DNA of 16,660 nucleotides from Lentimicrobiaceae bacterium (GTDB taxonomy: Bacteria; Bacteroidota; Bacteroidia; Bacteroidales; SKPS01). Within the stretch, counting starts at the first letter, position 1. Each line of letters starts with the position of its first letter. The notes under the pieces are model-generated. The model searched no databases. It was given only the letters and a program-made list of their open reading frames with translations, and was not told the origin of the DNA. Positions 7,297-14,768 of this stretch are shown here, piece after piece. The stretch spans positions 1 to 16,660 of the forward strand of contig SKPS01000084.1 in the NCBI GenBank assembly GCA_007119395.1, written 5' to 3'. Made by a program: the position numbers and the translations under genes.

Positions 7297-8407
7297 CATC
7301 TATTTCGACAATGCGGCCACCACGCCGTTGCTTCCTGAGGTGAAGGGAGCCATGACCGAAGCCATGGAGGTATTCGGGAATCCCGCATCTATCCATGCAG
7401 AGGGGAGGCGCAGCAAGGTCTTCCTGGAAGAGTGCAGAACACGGGTCGCTTCAGTGCTGGGGCTGCAGCCTGCTGAGGTGTTTTTCACCTCCGGAGGTAC
7501 CGAGTCGTTGCAAACCATCCTGCTCTCGGCACTCAGGGATCTCAACATCAAAAGAATCGTCACCACATCACTGGAGCATCCTGCCGTGTTAAAGAACCTC
7601 GAGAGTCTCAGAGAGCTTTTCCCGTTCGATCTGGTGCATGCACCTTTTGACCGGTTTGGTCGTGTGGATACTGACGCACTGGATGAGCTGCTGGCTGGCC
7701 AACCGCAAACACTGGTGGTGCTAATGCATGCCAACAACGAGACTGGCATGTTGCTGCCTGTCAAACGGGTGGCTAGCATCTGCCAACAGCACAACGCCCT
7801 ATTTCTTTCCGACACCGTTCAGACGGTGGGGAAGTACCGCATCGATTTCTCTGAGGGGATCGATTTTGCTGCCGCTTCGGCGCACAAGTTCCACGGTCCG
7901 AAAGGGGTCGGACTGCTTATGGTGAAGGGAGGAGCCGGCTTAAAGCCATTGATTCTCGGTGGTGGGCAGGAAAGGACCATGCGCAGCGGCACCGAAAACC
8001 TTATCGGCGTGGCAGGAATGGTCAAAGCCCTTGAATTGGCTGATGAAGCCCTCGAAAAGGCAATGCCGCACGTGGAAACTCTCAGGCAATCCATGCTGAC
8101 AGGTCTGACCAATCTGTTCGATAACTTGAAGGTGCTTACACTCATGGAGCATTCGCTCTATACCATACTTAATGTGGGCTTCCCTGTGCAACGTGTGGGT
8201 GAAATGCTCGTCAACCGCCTCGACATGGAGGGGATCGCAGTCTCGGGTGGAAGTGCCTGCGCATCGGGCGTGAATCACCCGTCACATGTGCTGGAAGGGT
8301 TGAGCGTGGAAGAACACTACGTCCATGCCCGCTTCTCATTCAGCCGACTCAATACCATGGAGGAAGTGGAGAGGTGCCTCGGGGTGATGCGAAATATTTA
8401 TTCCTGA
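7283..8407 (+). CDS. Cysteine desulfurase, class V aminotransferase fold (IscS/NifS-type, group I)
   Basis: This 374-residue PLP enzyme removes sulfur from cysteine as a persulfide for Fe-S clusters, tRNA thiolation or cofactors. The motifs appear in order: YFDNAATTPL (7-16), TSGGTES (69-75), H99 in LEHPAV, NNETG (151-155), D177 and Q180, and the PLP-binding K202 in SAHKFHGPKG. The catalytic C326 lies in SGGSACASG, followed by the long group I loop and RFSFSR. It stops about 30 residues short of E. coli IscS and lacks the C-terminal extension that contacts the scaffold IscU. No scaffold, ferredoxin or chaperone gene follows, so the acceptor is unknown. The start lies inside the end of the mutase gene, which suggests translational coupling. 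Hence the sulfur carrier and pathway remain open, while the enzyme family is clear. Confidence 0.92.
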   Translation: MLKRSIYFDNAATTPLLPEVKGAMTEAMEVFGNPASIHAEGRRSKVFLEECRTRVASVLGLQPAEVFFTSGGTESLQTILLSALRDLNIKRIVTTSLEHPAVLKNLESLRELFPFDLVHAPFDRFGRVDTDALDELLAGQPQTLVVLMHANNETGMLLPVKRVASICQQHNALFLSDTVQTVGKYRIDFSEGIDFAAASAHKFHGPKGVGLLMVKGGAGLKPLILGGGQERTMRSGTENLIGVAGMVKALELADEALEKAMPHVETLRQSMLTGLTNLFDNLKVLTLMEHSLYTILNVGFPVQRVGEMLVNRLDMEGIAVSGGSACASGVNHPSHVLEGLSVEEHYVHARFSFSRLNTMEEVERCLGVMRNIYS

Positions 8408-8474
8408 TCCACTGATCATGAAATACTCTTTTTTCATACCTTAGCCCCCTGACAAACAACAAATCCTTTTACCC

Positions 8475-8756
8475 ATGGCGAGAAGCAGAACACCCAGAAG
8501 GTACAGGTACAGGTTTAAGGGCTATTCATTTAAGCTCACTTACAAGCAGAAAGAGCGTTTGGAGCGCTGTGCCAGATTGCAGGGTATTACGCCAAACAAG
8601 CTGATAAAAAGAGCGTTGGGGCTCTATCTTGACAGGCATCAGGGGATGCTTGATGATGACGCCATGGTGTCAGAGAACCAACTCACACTGTTTAACAAAG
8701 GTGATTATGGTACGCAGCTCAACCTGATCGATGAGCTGGAAAAGGATCGAGGTTGA
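8475..8756 (+). CDS. Small basic protein with ribbon-helix-helix-like fold and QLTLF motif
   Basis: This 93-residue protein has a very basic N-terminus (ARSRTPRRYRYRFKG). A short beta segment follows (YSFKLT, 17-22), then a helix (KQKERLERCARLQ), a turn at GITP (37-40) and a second helix (NKLIKRALGLYLDR). That order and spacing fit a ribbon-helix-helix DNA-binding unit, the fold of MetJ/Arc, CopG and many antitoxins. The acidic C-terminal part carries Q69-L-T-L-F73, which resembles the bacterial sliding-clamp-binding pentapeptide QL(S/D)LF. No toxin gene is adjacent; the next gene is convergent. Upstream, TACCTTAG at 8437-8444 is a weak -7-like element. I do not recognise a named family, and neither the fold nor clamp binding is proven. 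Confidence 0.65.
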   Translation: MARSRTPRRYRYRFKGYSFKLTYKQKERLERCARLQGITPNKLIKRALGLYLDRHQGMLDDDAMVSENQLTLFNKGDYGTQLNLIDELEKDRG

Positions 8757-8789
8757 GCTGCTGTAGATTTGATGAATCCGACCGAAGGA

Positions 8790-10313
8790 TTATCCGAGTG
8801 AGCCCACCAGGTTTTCTACCTCGTGGAGGATCTCACACCGTTGTACCAGATCTTTCATGGCGTTGTGATCGGGGTAGAGCGGGCGGTCAATATCAAGAAA
8901 TTCAATATATTTCCTGATCACCTCTTTGGCTTTCTGTACCCCTTTCCCGAAGGCGAAATCTCTGAAGTCGAGTGCCTGGGCGGCTGCCATAAATTCAATA
9001 CCCAGGATGCCCCATGCGTTGTCGAGGATTTGGAAGTTTTTCAGGGCAGTATTCATCCCCATGCTCACAAAGTCTTCCTGGTCGGCGGCTGCCGGTATCG
9101 ACTGGATGGAAGCGGGCATGGAGAGGATTCTCTGCTCTACGATCTGCATATCGGCGGTATATTGGCTCAGCATCAATCCGCTGAACATACCGGCTCCTTT
9201 GGTGAGGAAGGCGGGTAATCCAACGCTGAGGGCAGGATTGTTCAACCGGTTCATCCTCCGTTCCGACAATACGCTGACCATCGTCACCACACTGCCCACC
9301 ATATCCATGGGTACGGCTACGGGCGTTCCCTGGAAGTTGGCGCCTGAAAGTTGCATGTTCTCCTCAGGGAAGAAGATGGGGTTGTCACCCACACCGTTTA
9401 ACTCAATCTCAACCTGTGTCCTGGCCCAGGCAACCGCATCGTGGGCTGCTCCGATCACCTGTGGCGTCGACCGCATCGAATACGCATCCTGCACCTTGCA
9501 CTTGATTTTGCCTTCAATCAAATCACCACCTTCAACACATTTCCTGATGGCAGCGGCAGATCTGATAGCCCCTGAAAAACCACGCACTTCGTGAATCTTC
9601 GAATTGTATGGCCGCATATTGGCTTTCAGCGCCTCCAGTGACATCGCCGTGGCAATCTCAGCCTGTTTCAGCCAACGGTTTGTATCATACAGCATCAAGG
9701 CACTCATGGCCGTGAGCACATTCGAACCATTGATCGCCGCCAACCCATCACGCGCCTCCAGACCCGGGACCGGAATGCCTGCACGCTTCAACGCTTCATG
9801 ACCCTCAAGAAACTCACCTTCGTACCAGGCATGACCCTCACCCATCAACAACAAGGCAATCTGCGACATGGGCGCCAAGTCACCACTGGCGCCAACGCTC
9901 CCCTTCTTGCACACATAAGGTGTCACCCCTTTGTTTAACATCTCAACCAGTGTCAGTGTGATCTCAGGACGGCATCCCGAGTTGCCATGGGCATGTACGT
10001 TGATCCGGCCCAGCATCGCACCACGCACCCACTCTTCCGGCATCGCATCACCAATGCCCGCAGCATGGTTGTATATCAGATACTTCTGGAAATCCTTCAC
10101 CTGGTCATCGTTCAACACAACCTCAGAAAACTCACCAATACCCGTATTCACGCCATACATAATCTCCTTCGCAACAATCTTCTCCTCCAACATCGCACGG
10201 CAACGCTTGATACGTGCCAACGCATCAGGATGAAGTGAAACCGGCGTATGATGACGCGCCACCGATACCACATCCTCAATCGTTAAATCCCTTCCTGTGA
10301 TAATAATTGACAT
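8790..10313 (-). CDS. HAL/PAL-type MIO aromatic amino-acid ammonia-lyase (histidine ammonia-lyase-like)
   Basis: This 507-residue lyase makes its MIO cofactor autocatalytically from Ala-Ser-Gly in GSVGASGDLAP, here A142-S143-G144. With the chosen start these numbers equal those of Pseudomonas putida HutH. Other HAL-like active-site residues are Y53 in MYGVNTG, H83 in YNHAAG, N195 in INGSN, R281 in YSMRSTPQV and E413 in DQEDFVSM. The reaction would be non-oxidative deamination, histidine to urocanate if it is a true HutH. It differs from typical HutH in having NFQGTP, which is PAL-like, in place of NFH, and in PMSQ after the MIO loop. No hutU, hutI or hutG gene is near, so substrate is uncertain. 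The Met at 10313 is preferred over one six codons upstream because AAGGAG lies 6 nt before it. No convincing promoter was found upstream. Confidence 0.85.
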   Translation of the reverse strand: MSIIITGRDLTIEDVVSVARHHTPVSLHPDALARIKRCRAMLEEKIVAKEIMYGVNTGIGEFSEVVLNDDQVKDFQKYLIYNHAAGIGDAMPEEWVRGAMLGRINVHAHGNSGCRPEITLTLVEMLNKGVTPYVCKKGSVGASGDLAPMSQIALLLMGEGHAWYEGEFLEGHEALKRAGIPVPGLEARDGLAAINGSNVLTAMSALMLYDTNRWLKQAEIATAMSLEALKANMRPYNSKIHEVRGFSGAIRSAAAIRKCVEGGDLIEGKIKCKVQDAYSMRSTPQVIGAAHDAVAWARTQVEIELNGVGDNPIFFPEENMQLSGANFQGTPVAVPMDMVGSVVTMVSVLSERRMNRLNNPALSVGLPAFLTKGAGMFSGLMLSQYTADMQIVEQRILSMPASIQSIPAAADQEDFVSMGMNTALKNFQILDNAWGILGIEFMAAAQALDFRDFAFGKGVQKAKEVIRKYIEFLDIDRPLYPDHNAMKDLVQRCEILHEVENLVGSLG

Positions 10314-10319
10314 AACTTG

Positions 10320-10325
10320 CTCCTT
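10320..10325 (-). promoter_or_regulatory. Shine-Dalgarno sequence that decides the ammonia-lyase start
   Basis: On the minus strand AAGGAG is followed by six bases (CAAGTT) and then ATG at 10313. The alternative upstream ATG at 10331 has no such site, and the AAGGAG would lie inside its coding region. This is a strong site for a Bacteroidota gene, where such sequences are rare. Confidence 0.7.
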
Positions 10326-10449
10326 TTTCATTTGTTATATTTCTGGTTCAATGCTTTGGCTGGCTAAATTATAAAAAATCATACTCCGGAACACATCAGT
10401 GACCCAATTTTTCATATCTTTACAAATTCAATCTATTGAAAGAAATTGC

Positions 10450-10478
10450 TTGACAAAGGAATCAAAATATCGTATATT
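10450..10478 (+). promoter_or_regulatory. Promoter for the zinc-ribbon gene, unusually close to the sigma70 consensus
   Basis: TTGACA (10450-10455), a 17-nt spacer and TATATT (10473-10478) look like an Escherichia-type housekeeping promoter. It also partly fits the Bacteroidota layout, since the TTG is 20 nt before TATATTGT. The start codon at 10510 leaves a leader of about 25 nt. Confidence 0.5.
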
Positions 10479-10509
10479 GTAACCCAAACCCATTAAATAA
10501 CAATCTGAC

Positions 10510-10914
10510 ATGAAAGAAAATTTTCTGTGCCCCAAATGCAATGCTCACCTCAGGGTGGGTGATAATGTCGTGTTCTATGTGATCTCAAAAAAGTCCAACA
10601 ACAAAGGGCTGATTATGCTGAATCCCAACCTTGGCGACTATACCATCACCTCACACCCGGAGGTGAAATTTCAGGCCGGAGAATATGTCGAGTTCTACTG
10701 CCCGGTGTGTCACGCCAACCTGGCTGCCTCTAAAATCAACAGCAACCTCGTGAAAGTGATTGTGGTGGATGAAATCACCGGTGAAAAAAGCGATGTGTAC
10801 TTCTCAAAGGTCGCAGGTGAACAATCCACCTTCAGAATCACCGACAACAAAATCATCGAGAAATACGGCGAGGATGCCCACCTGTACAGTAATCTGTTTG
10901 ATCTGTCAGAATAG
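10510..10914 (+). CDS. Small double-CxxC zinc-ribbon-like protein, function unknown
   Basis: This 134-residue soluble protein has two CPxC knuckles, CPKC (C7, C10) and CPVC (C64, C67). They are about 57 residues apart, the usual layout for a split zinc ribbon whose four Cys bind one Zn. The 50 residues between them (VVFYVISKK; GLIMLNPNLGDY) form a predicted beta region. After the second knuckle come HANLAAS and VVDEITGEKSDVYFSKVAGEQSTFRI, a further beta-rich part. No signal peptide or membrane segment is present, so it should be cytoplasmic. It has its own promoter and a strong terminator, so it is monocistronic. I do not recognise a named family. Nucleic-acid binding or a stress-related role would be guesses. 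Confidence 0.75.
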   Translation: MKENFLCPKCNAHLRVGDNVVFYVISKKSNNKGLIMLNPNLGDYTITSHPEVKFQAGEYVEFYCPVCHANLAASKINSNLVKVIVVDEITGEKSDVYFSKVAGEQSTFRITDNKIIEKYGEDAHLYSNLFDLSE

Positions 10915-10942
10915 ACCCATTCAGTTTTCTTTACGGAAGAAA

Positions 10943-10982
10943 ATAAAGCGGGGTTGACCTGGAAAGGTCAACCCCGCTTTAT
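10943..10982. terminator. Strong bidirectional hairpin terminator
   Basis: An 18-bp perfect stem (10943-10960 with 10965-10982) closes on a GGAA loop. The GC-rich core is GCGGGGTTGACCT, flanked by A-rich and T-rich ends on each side. It lies between the stops of two convergent genes, at 10914 and 11011, so it can serve both strands. Confidence 0.9.
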
Positions 10983-11010
10983 GTTTAGCCGTCGTCGCTT
11001 TTATGCTACT

Positions 11011-11787
11011 TTATTTGATGGCATTAACAAATTGGTAATGGGGTTCTACGCCTGAGTCATCAAACTTCCACAGGATAGCGACAGGATATACATCTTGCTG
11101 CCAGGCCGATTCGACCGGGATAGTATATTGTTTTTCAAACGTGGCATTGGCAGCAGGATTTGCAATTGCTAACTCGCCATAAAGACTAGCTGTGGCCGCT
11201 GTGCGAAATACATAATTATGTACGAAGTTGGGGTCATTTGTCCCATTCTGTTTGTAAGAACCTGCATTGGGGCCTCCATCGATGTTGTCTTCAAGCAGGA
11301 ATACGCTAAGGTAGTAATCGCCTTGCTGTGCAGAGAAAAACTCACCTTTGATTTTCACATCGTAATTGGCACCGTCACGGCTTGATTCCATGGCCAAACC
11401 AGCAAACGGCGACTTTTGCAGTTCATTATTCATGGTTGACTCTGTGCCGCCTACTGAAGTCTTGATATCATTGACCCAGAATGAAGGAATACCACCTCCG
11501 GAGGGCCGCTGCTGTCCAAACTGAGAGTAATAGGCACTATTATGCATCGGGTCGTTCGATGCATGTGCTTTTACGGCAACCACACGGGGGGTGGCTCCAC
11601 ACGCCAGAATAACAGGTGCTCCATTGGCACCACATGGGCCGCACCAAGTGGCTGTGTAGTTCAACACGAATGCCCATTGCTCTTTTTTTACCTGAACGCC
11701 TTTGTCTCCGCCATTGTCGTCATCGTCCTTATCACAGGCCGTGAAAACCAAGGCTAATGCAACCAGTGCAAAAAGAATTTTTTTCAT
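11011..11787 (-). CDS. Omp28-like lipoprotein with thioredoxin-type CGPC motif
   Basis: This 258-residue protein begins with a lipoprotein signal (FALVALALVFTAC, Cys18). DKDDDDNGG follows directly, an acidic stretch of the kind that marks Bacteroidota lipoproteins for surface export. A thioredoxin-like domain follows, with WCGPC (C49, C52) and the cis-proline candidate P101 in GGGIPSFWV. The remainder, from about residue 125, is a beta-rich region (DYYLSVFLLEDNI; HNYVFRTA; YPVAILWKF) as in Omp28-related outer-membrane proteins. It probably acts at the outer membrane or cell surface, where the Cys pair could handle disulfides. Whether it is a redox enzyme or only uses the fold is unknown. It is monocistronic, with its own promoter and a shared terminator. 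Confidence 0.82.
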   Translation of the reverse strand: MKKILFALVALALVFTACDKDDDDNGGDKGVQVKKEQWAFVLNYTATWCGPCGANGAPVILACGATPRVVAVKAHASNDPMHNSAYYSQFGQQRPSGGGIPSFWVNDIKTSVGGTESTMNNELQKSPFAGLAMESSRDGANYDVKIKGEFFSAQQGDYYLSVFLLEDNIDGGPNAGSYKQNGTNDPNFVHNYVFRTAATASLYGELAIANPAANATFEKQYTIPVESAWQQDVYPVAILWKFDDSGVEPHYQFVNAIK

Positions 11788-11851
11788 TGATCTTAAGTTT
11801 TTTAGTTTTTGTTATTGAATAAGAGGTTTAGAATCAACTCTGCAGATAACG

Positions 11852-11881
11852 CAAAATTAAATAAAAAACACAATAGTGCAA
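11852..11881 (-). promoter_or_regulatory. Bacteroidota-type promoter for the Omp28-like gene
   Basis: On the minus strand TTG (11881-11879), a 19-nt spacer and TAATTTTG (11859-11852) match the -33/-7 consensus exactly. The leader to the start codon at 11787 is about 55-60 nt and AT-rich. Confidence 0.75.
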
Positions 11882-12084
11882 CAAAAAGAAATGTTAATAC
11901 AAGGTTAACAGAAACCCAATACAATCAATATGTTGTGCGTATTCTTCAGAAGTATCAGGCTAAAACATAACTTCTTATTCAATGAAGAATGTCTCTTCAT
12001 ATCCTTATGAACGGCAACCGGGGGGCAGGCAGGTGTTCAGATATTTATTGTTATCACGCTGGTTAACAGGTCTTAATATACGCC

Positions 12085-12115
12085 TTGCTGAACAACTCAA
12101 TTTGTTGTACTTTTG
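12085..12115 (+). promoter_or_regulatory. Bacteroidota-type promoter for ftsK-lolA
   Basis: TTG at 12085-12087, a 20-nt spacer and TACTTTTG at 12108-12115 match the consensus fully. The -7 box contains the TTG triplet that opens the longest possible reading frame of ftsK, so that TTG cannot be the start. The ATG at 12140, about 25 nt further on, is therefore chosen. Confidence 0.8.
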
Positions 12116-12139
12116 CACCAATATCACGTACCCTATTGT

Positions 12140-14698
12140 ATGAAACGGAAGCGGAGCAACTCTACCTCGCAAAATACTTTTAAGCAAAGTGCACGCAAGA
12201 GAAAACCACGAAAAAGGGCATCTGCCAAACGCAAAGGCTCTTTCTCCTTCAAAGGTATTTTTCTGAATGAGAAGGTGCACATGGCCTTTGGCATGTTTGT
12301 GATGCTGTTTTCTCTCTATTTGTTGATTGCATTTATATCATTCATTGCCAATCAACTGAGTGGTACATCGCATGGAGACCTTACCGGTGTCAGGTTCTTT
12401 CAACTGCTGACGGACAGGGAAGCCATTCCGGTTTACAATGTAACCGGCAGACTGGGTGCATGGCTCTCGTTTTGGTTCATTAAACAATGGTTTGGCCTCG
12501 GCTCTTTTGCTTTTTTGCTGGTGTTTTTTGTGGTCGGTACACGTATCTTCCTTAAATACCAGTTGATACAATACAAAGCATTGCTGACTCACTCCCTCTT
12601 CTGGATCACATGGACTTCTCTCAGCTTCGGCTTTATTTTTTCTGATGCCTACAGCGACTACTCGGTCTTTGGGGGTATGTTTGGTGTGCATGGTTCTGAC
12701 TGGCTTTCCGGTATCATCGGAAGGTTTGGTGCAGGTTTCTTTCTTCTGTTTGCCCTGTGCCTCTACTTAATATGGGTTTTCGATGCCTGGGAGCGCATTG
12801 TGGTCTCCTTTGAGAGCAGACGGAAAGAGGTGATGGATGGTATTGAGCGCAGAAAGCAGAAGGTGCAATCAAACGGTGACCGATACAATACGGAAGAGTA
12901 TTACGCACCCGATACCGATACCGACTTCAGGGGTGAAAAAAAGGGAGCTGTTGGCCAGCAGGATGAAACTCCTGTGACAGCGGAACTGGATCTTGATACC
13001 GATGATGGGACAAAGCAGCGTGATACAAAGAAAGATGCTGATCACACCATTGACTTCACGATTGTTGAGCCCGAAGCGGAACCTGAAGAGGAGCCGGTGA
13101 GTATCACCAACGAATCGGAACAACCAGACGAGACCATTGACCAAGGTGAGGATGACCCAGAAGAGAAAAGCCAGGAGCACTACGACCTGGAGACCCTGTA
13201 TAACCCGAAGCTTGACCTCCGTGATTACAAGTTCCCGCCACTTGATCTGCTCGACTTCCATGGCTCAAACACCATCAGTGTGCAAAAGAGCGAGCTGGAG
13301 GCCAACAAAAACAAGATCATTCAAACCCTTAAGAATTATGCGATAGACATTGAGAGGATTAAGGCAACCATTGGTCCCACAGTGACGCTGTATGAGATTG
13401 TTCCTGCACCCGGCATACGGATCAGTAAAATCAAAAACCTTGAAGATGATATTGCCTTGAGTTTATCGGCTTTGGGAATACGTATCATTGCACCCATCCC
13501 GGGCAAGGGAACCATAGGTATTGAGGTGCCGAATATGCATCCTGAAGTGGTTTCGATGCGTACTATTCTTGGTTCTGAAAGATTCAGGCAGCATAAGTTT
13601 CAGTTGCCAATAGGACTTGGAAAGACCATTGCCAACGAGACCTATGTTGCTGATCTGACCAAAATGCCGCACCTGTTGATTGCAGGGGCCACCGGACAGG
13701 GGAAATCGGTGGGACTCAACGCCATCATCACCTCCCTCTTGTACACAAAACACCCGGCTGAACTGAAGTTTGTGCTGGTGGATCCGAAAAAAGTTGAACT
13801 GTCGCTGTTCTCCAGGATACAACGCCATTATCTGGCAAAGTTACCCGACACAGAGGAGGCAATCATAACAGAGAACAGGGTAGTGGTTAGAACCCTCAAC
13901 TCGCTGTGTGTTGAGATGGACAGCCGCTATGACATGTTGAAGGCCGGAGGGGTAAGAAATGTAGCTGAATACAACAATAAGTTTATTTCCAGGAAGCTCA
14001 ACCCTTTGGAGGGGCATCGGTTTATGCCTTATATTGTGTTGGTGGTGGATGAGTTTGCTGATCTGATTATGACTTCGGGAAAGGAGGTTGAAGGGCCTAT
14101 TGCCCGCTTGGCTCAGCTGGCCAGGGCTGTGGGAATACATCTGGTGATTGCCACCCAGCGCCCTTCTGTAAACATTATCACGGGGACCATCAAAGCCAAT
14201 TTCCCTGCACGTATTGCCTACAGGGTAACCGCCAAAGTGGATTCCCGAACCATCCTCGATTCGGGGGGTGCTGAGCAGCTGATCGGAAGAGGCGATATGT
14301 TGCTCTATACAGGAAATGATCTAACCAGGCTTCAGTGTGCTTTTATGGATATCCCTGAGGTTGAACGGATCACCGATTTCATCGGATCGCAACGGGGATA
14401 CCCCGAAGCGTATGAGCTGCCTGACTACAGAGAGGATGACGACGATGGACCGCTTGACCTGGATCCGGCAGATAGAGACGAGCTCTTTGATGAAGCGGCA
14501 CGCCTGATCGTACGACATCAGCATGGCAGCACCTCTTTGCTTCAGCGTAAACTAAAGCTGGGGTATAACCGTGCGGGCAGACTGATCGATCAACTCGAAG
14601 CAGCCGGAATCGTTGGCCCTTTTGAAGGAAGCAAAGCACGTGATGTGCTCTTTCAAGACGAAATGTCTTTGGAACAGTATTTGAAAAATAATGGTTAA
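12140..14698 (+). CDS. ftsK: DNA translocase FtsK
   Basis: This 852-residue inner-membrane motor pumps DNA through the division septum and helps to resolve chromosome dimers. An Arg/Lys-rich start (residues 1-35) leads into four membrane segments (about 48-70, 117-137, 152-168 and 190-215). A strongly acidic linker of roughly 120 residues follows (DLDTDDGTK; EPEAEPEEEP). The motor has Walker A GATGQGKS (G516-S523) and Walker B VVDEFADL (D637, E638), with ATQRPSVNIITG after it. The C-terminal winged-helix gamma domain (about 777-845; RKLKLGYNRAGRLIDQLE) normally reads the polarity sequences and contacts recombinase. The gene is complete. It leads an apparent two-gene unit with lolA, 70 nt downstream, an order I recall as common in Bacteroidota. 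The partner recombinase and KOPS-like target are not in this window. Confidence 0.96.
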   Translation: MKRKRSNSTSQNTFKQSARKRKPRKRASAKRKGSFSFKGIFLNEKVHMAFGMFVMLFSLYLLIAFISFIANQLSGTSHGDLTGVRFFQLLTDREAIPVYNVTGRLGAWLSFWFIKQWFGLGSFAFLLVFFVVGTRIFLKYQLIQYKALLTHSLFWITWTSLSFGFIFSDAYSDYSVFGGMFGVHGSDWLSGIIGRFGAGFFLLFALCLYLIWVFDAWERIVVSFESRRKEVMDGIERRKQKVQSNGDRYNTEEYYAPDTDTDFRGEKKGAVGQQDETPVTAELDLDTDDGTKQRDTKKDADHTIDFTIVEPEAEPEEEPVSITNESEQPDETIDQGEDDPEEKSQEHYDLETLYNPKLDLRDYKFPPLDLLDFHGSNTISVQKSELEANKNKIIQTLKNYAIDIERIKATIGPTVTLYEIVPAPGIRISKIKNLEDDIALSLSALGIRIIAPIPGKGTIGIEVPNMHPEVVSMRTILGSERFRQHKFQLPIGLGKTIANETYVADLTKMPHLLIAGATGQGKSVGLNAIITSLLYTKHPAELKFVLVDPKKVELSLFSRIQRHYLAKLPDTEEAIITENRVVVRTLNSLCVEMDSRYDMLKAGGVRNVAEYNNKFISRKLNPLEGHRFMPYIVLVVDEFADLIMTSGKEVEGPIARLAQLARAVGIHLVIATQRPSVNIITGTIKANFPARIAYRVTAKVDSRTILDSGGAEQLIGRGDMLLYTGNDLTRLQCAFMDIPEVERITDFIGSQRGYPEAYELPDYREDDDDGPLDLDPADRDELFDEAARLIVRHQHGSTSLLQRKLKLGYNRAGRLIDQLEAAGIVGPFEGSKARDVLFQDEMSLEQYLKNNG

Positions 14699-14768
14699 TA
14701 CAACCTCACCCGGAAAGGATCACCGAGCTGGTGAGAAGTTGGCAACACGTAGATAAACCCTGCTAATA

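Larger units (their letters stand above)
11788..12139. other. Divergent intergenic region with two promoters and shared short motifs
   Basis: This 352-bp region separates the Omp28-like gene from ftsK and has no plausible gene. Besides the two promoters it holds GGTTAACAG twice, at 11903-11911 and 12061-12069. Each copy lies 15-21 nt upstream of one -33 element. ATTGAATAAG (11814-11823) and CTTATTCAAT (11974-11983) are exact reverse complements, and ATTCTTCA (11941-11948) can pair with TGAAGAAT (11983-11990). The sites may be operators or parts of a small RNA; neither is shown. Confidence 0.5.

Noticed and set aside
7300..7815. A 171-codon minus-strand frame opposite the desulfurase gene
   Set aside because: Ser/Arg-rich translation, fully antisense to a gene with every catalytic motif intact.
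8926..9594. A 222-codon open frame on the plus strand inside the ammonia-lyase gene
   Set aside because: It lies wholly antisense to a gene with all MIO-lyase motifs, its product shows no family pattern, and it has no promoter. It is a codon-usage shadow.
10364..10371. TAATTTAG on the minus strand as -7 box of the ammonia-lyase gene
   Set aside because: It has one mismatch to the consensus and no TTG at the right spacing, so it was not listed as a promoter.
14705..14735. CTCACC / TCACC pairing with GGTGAG between ftsK and lolA as a terminator or attenuator
   Set aside because: The stems are only 5-6 bp with no T run, too weak to claim termination between the two genes.
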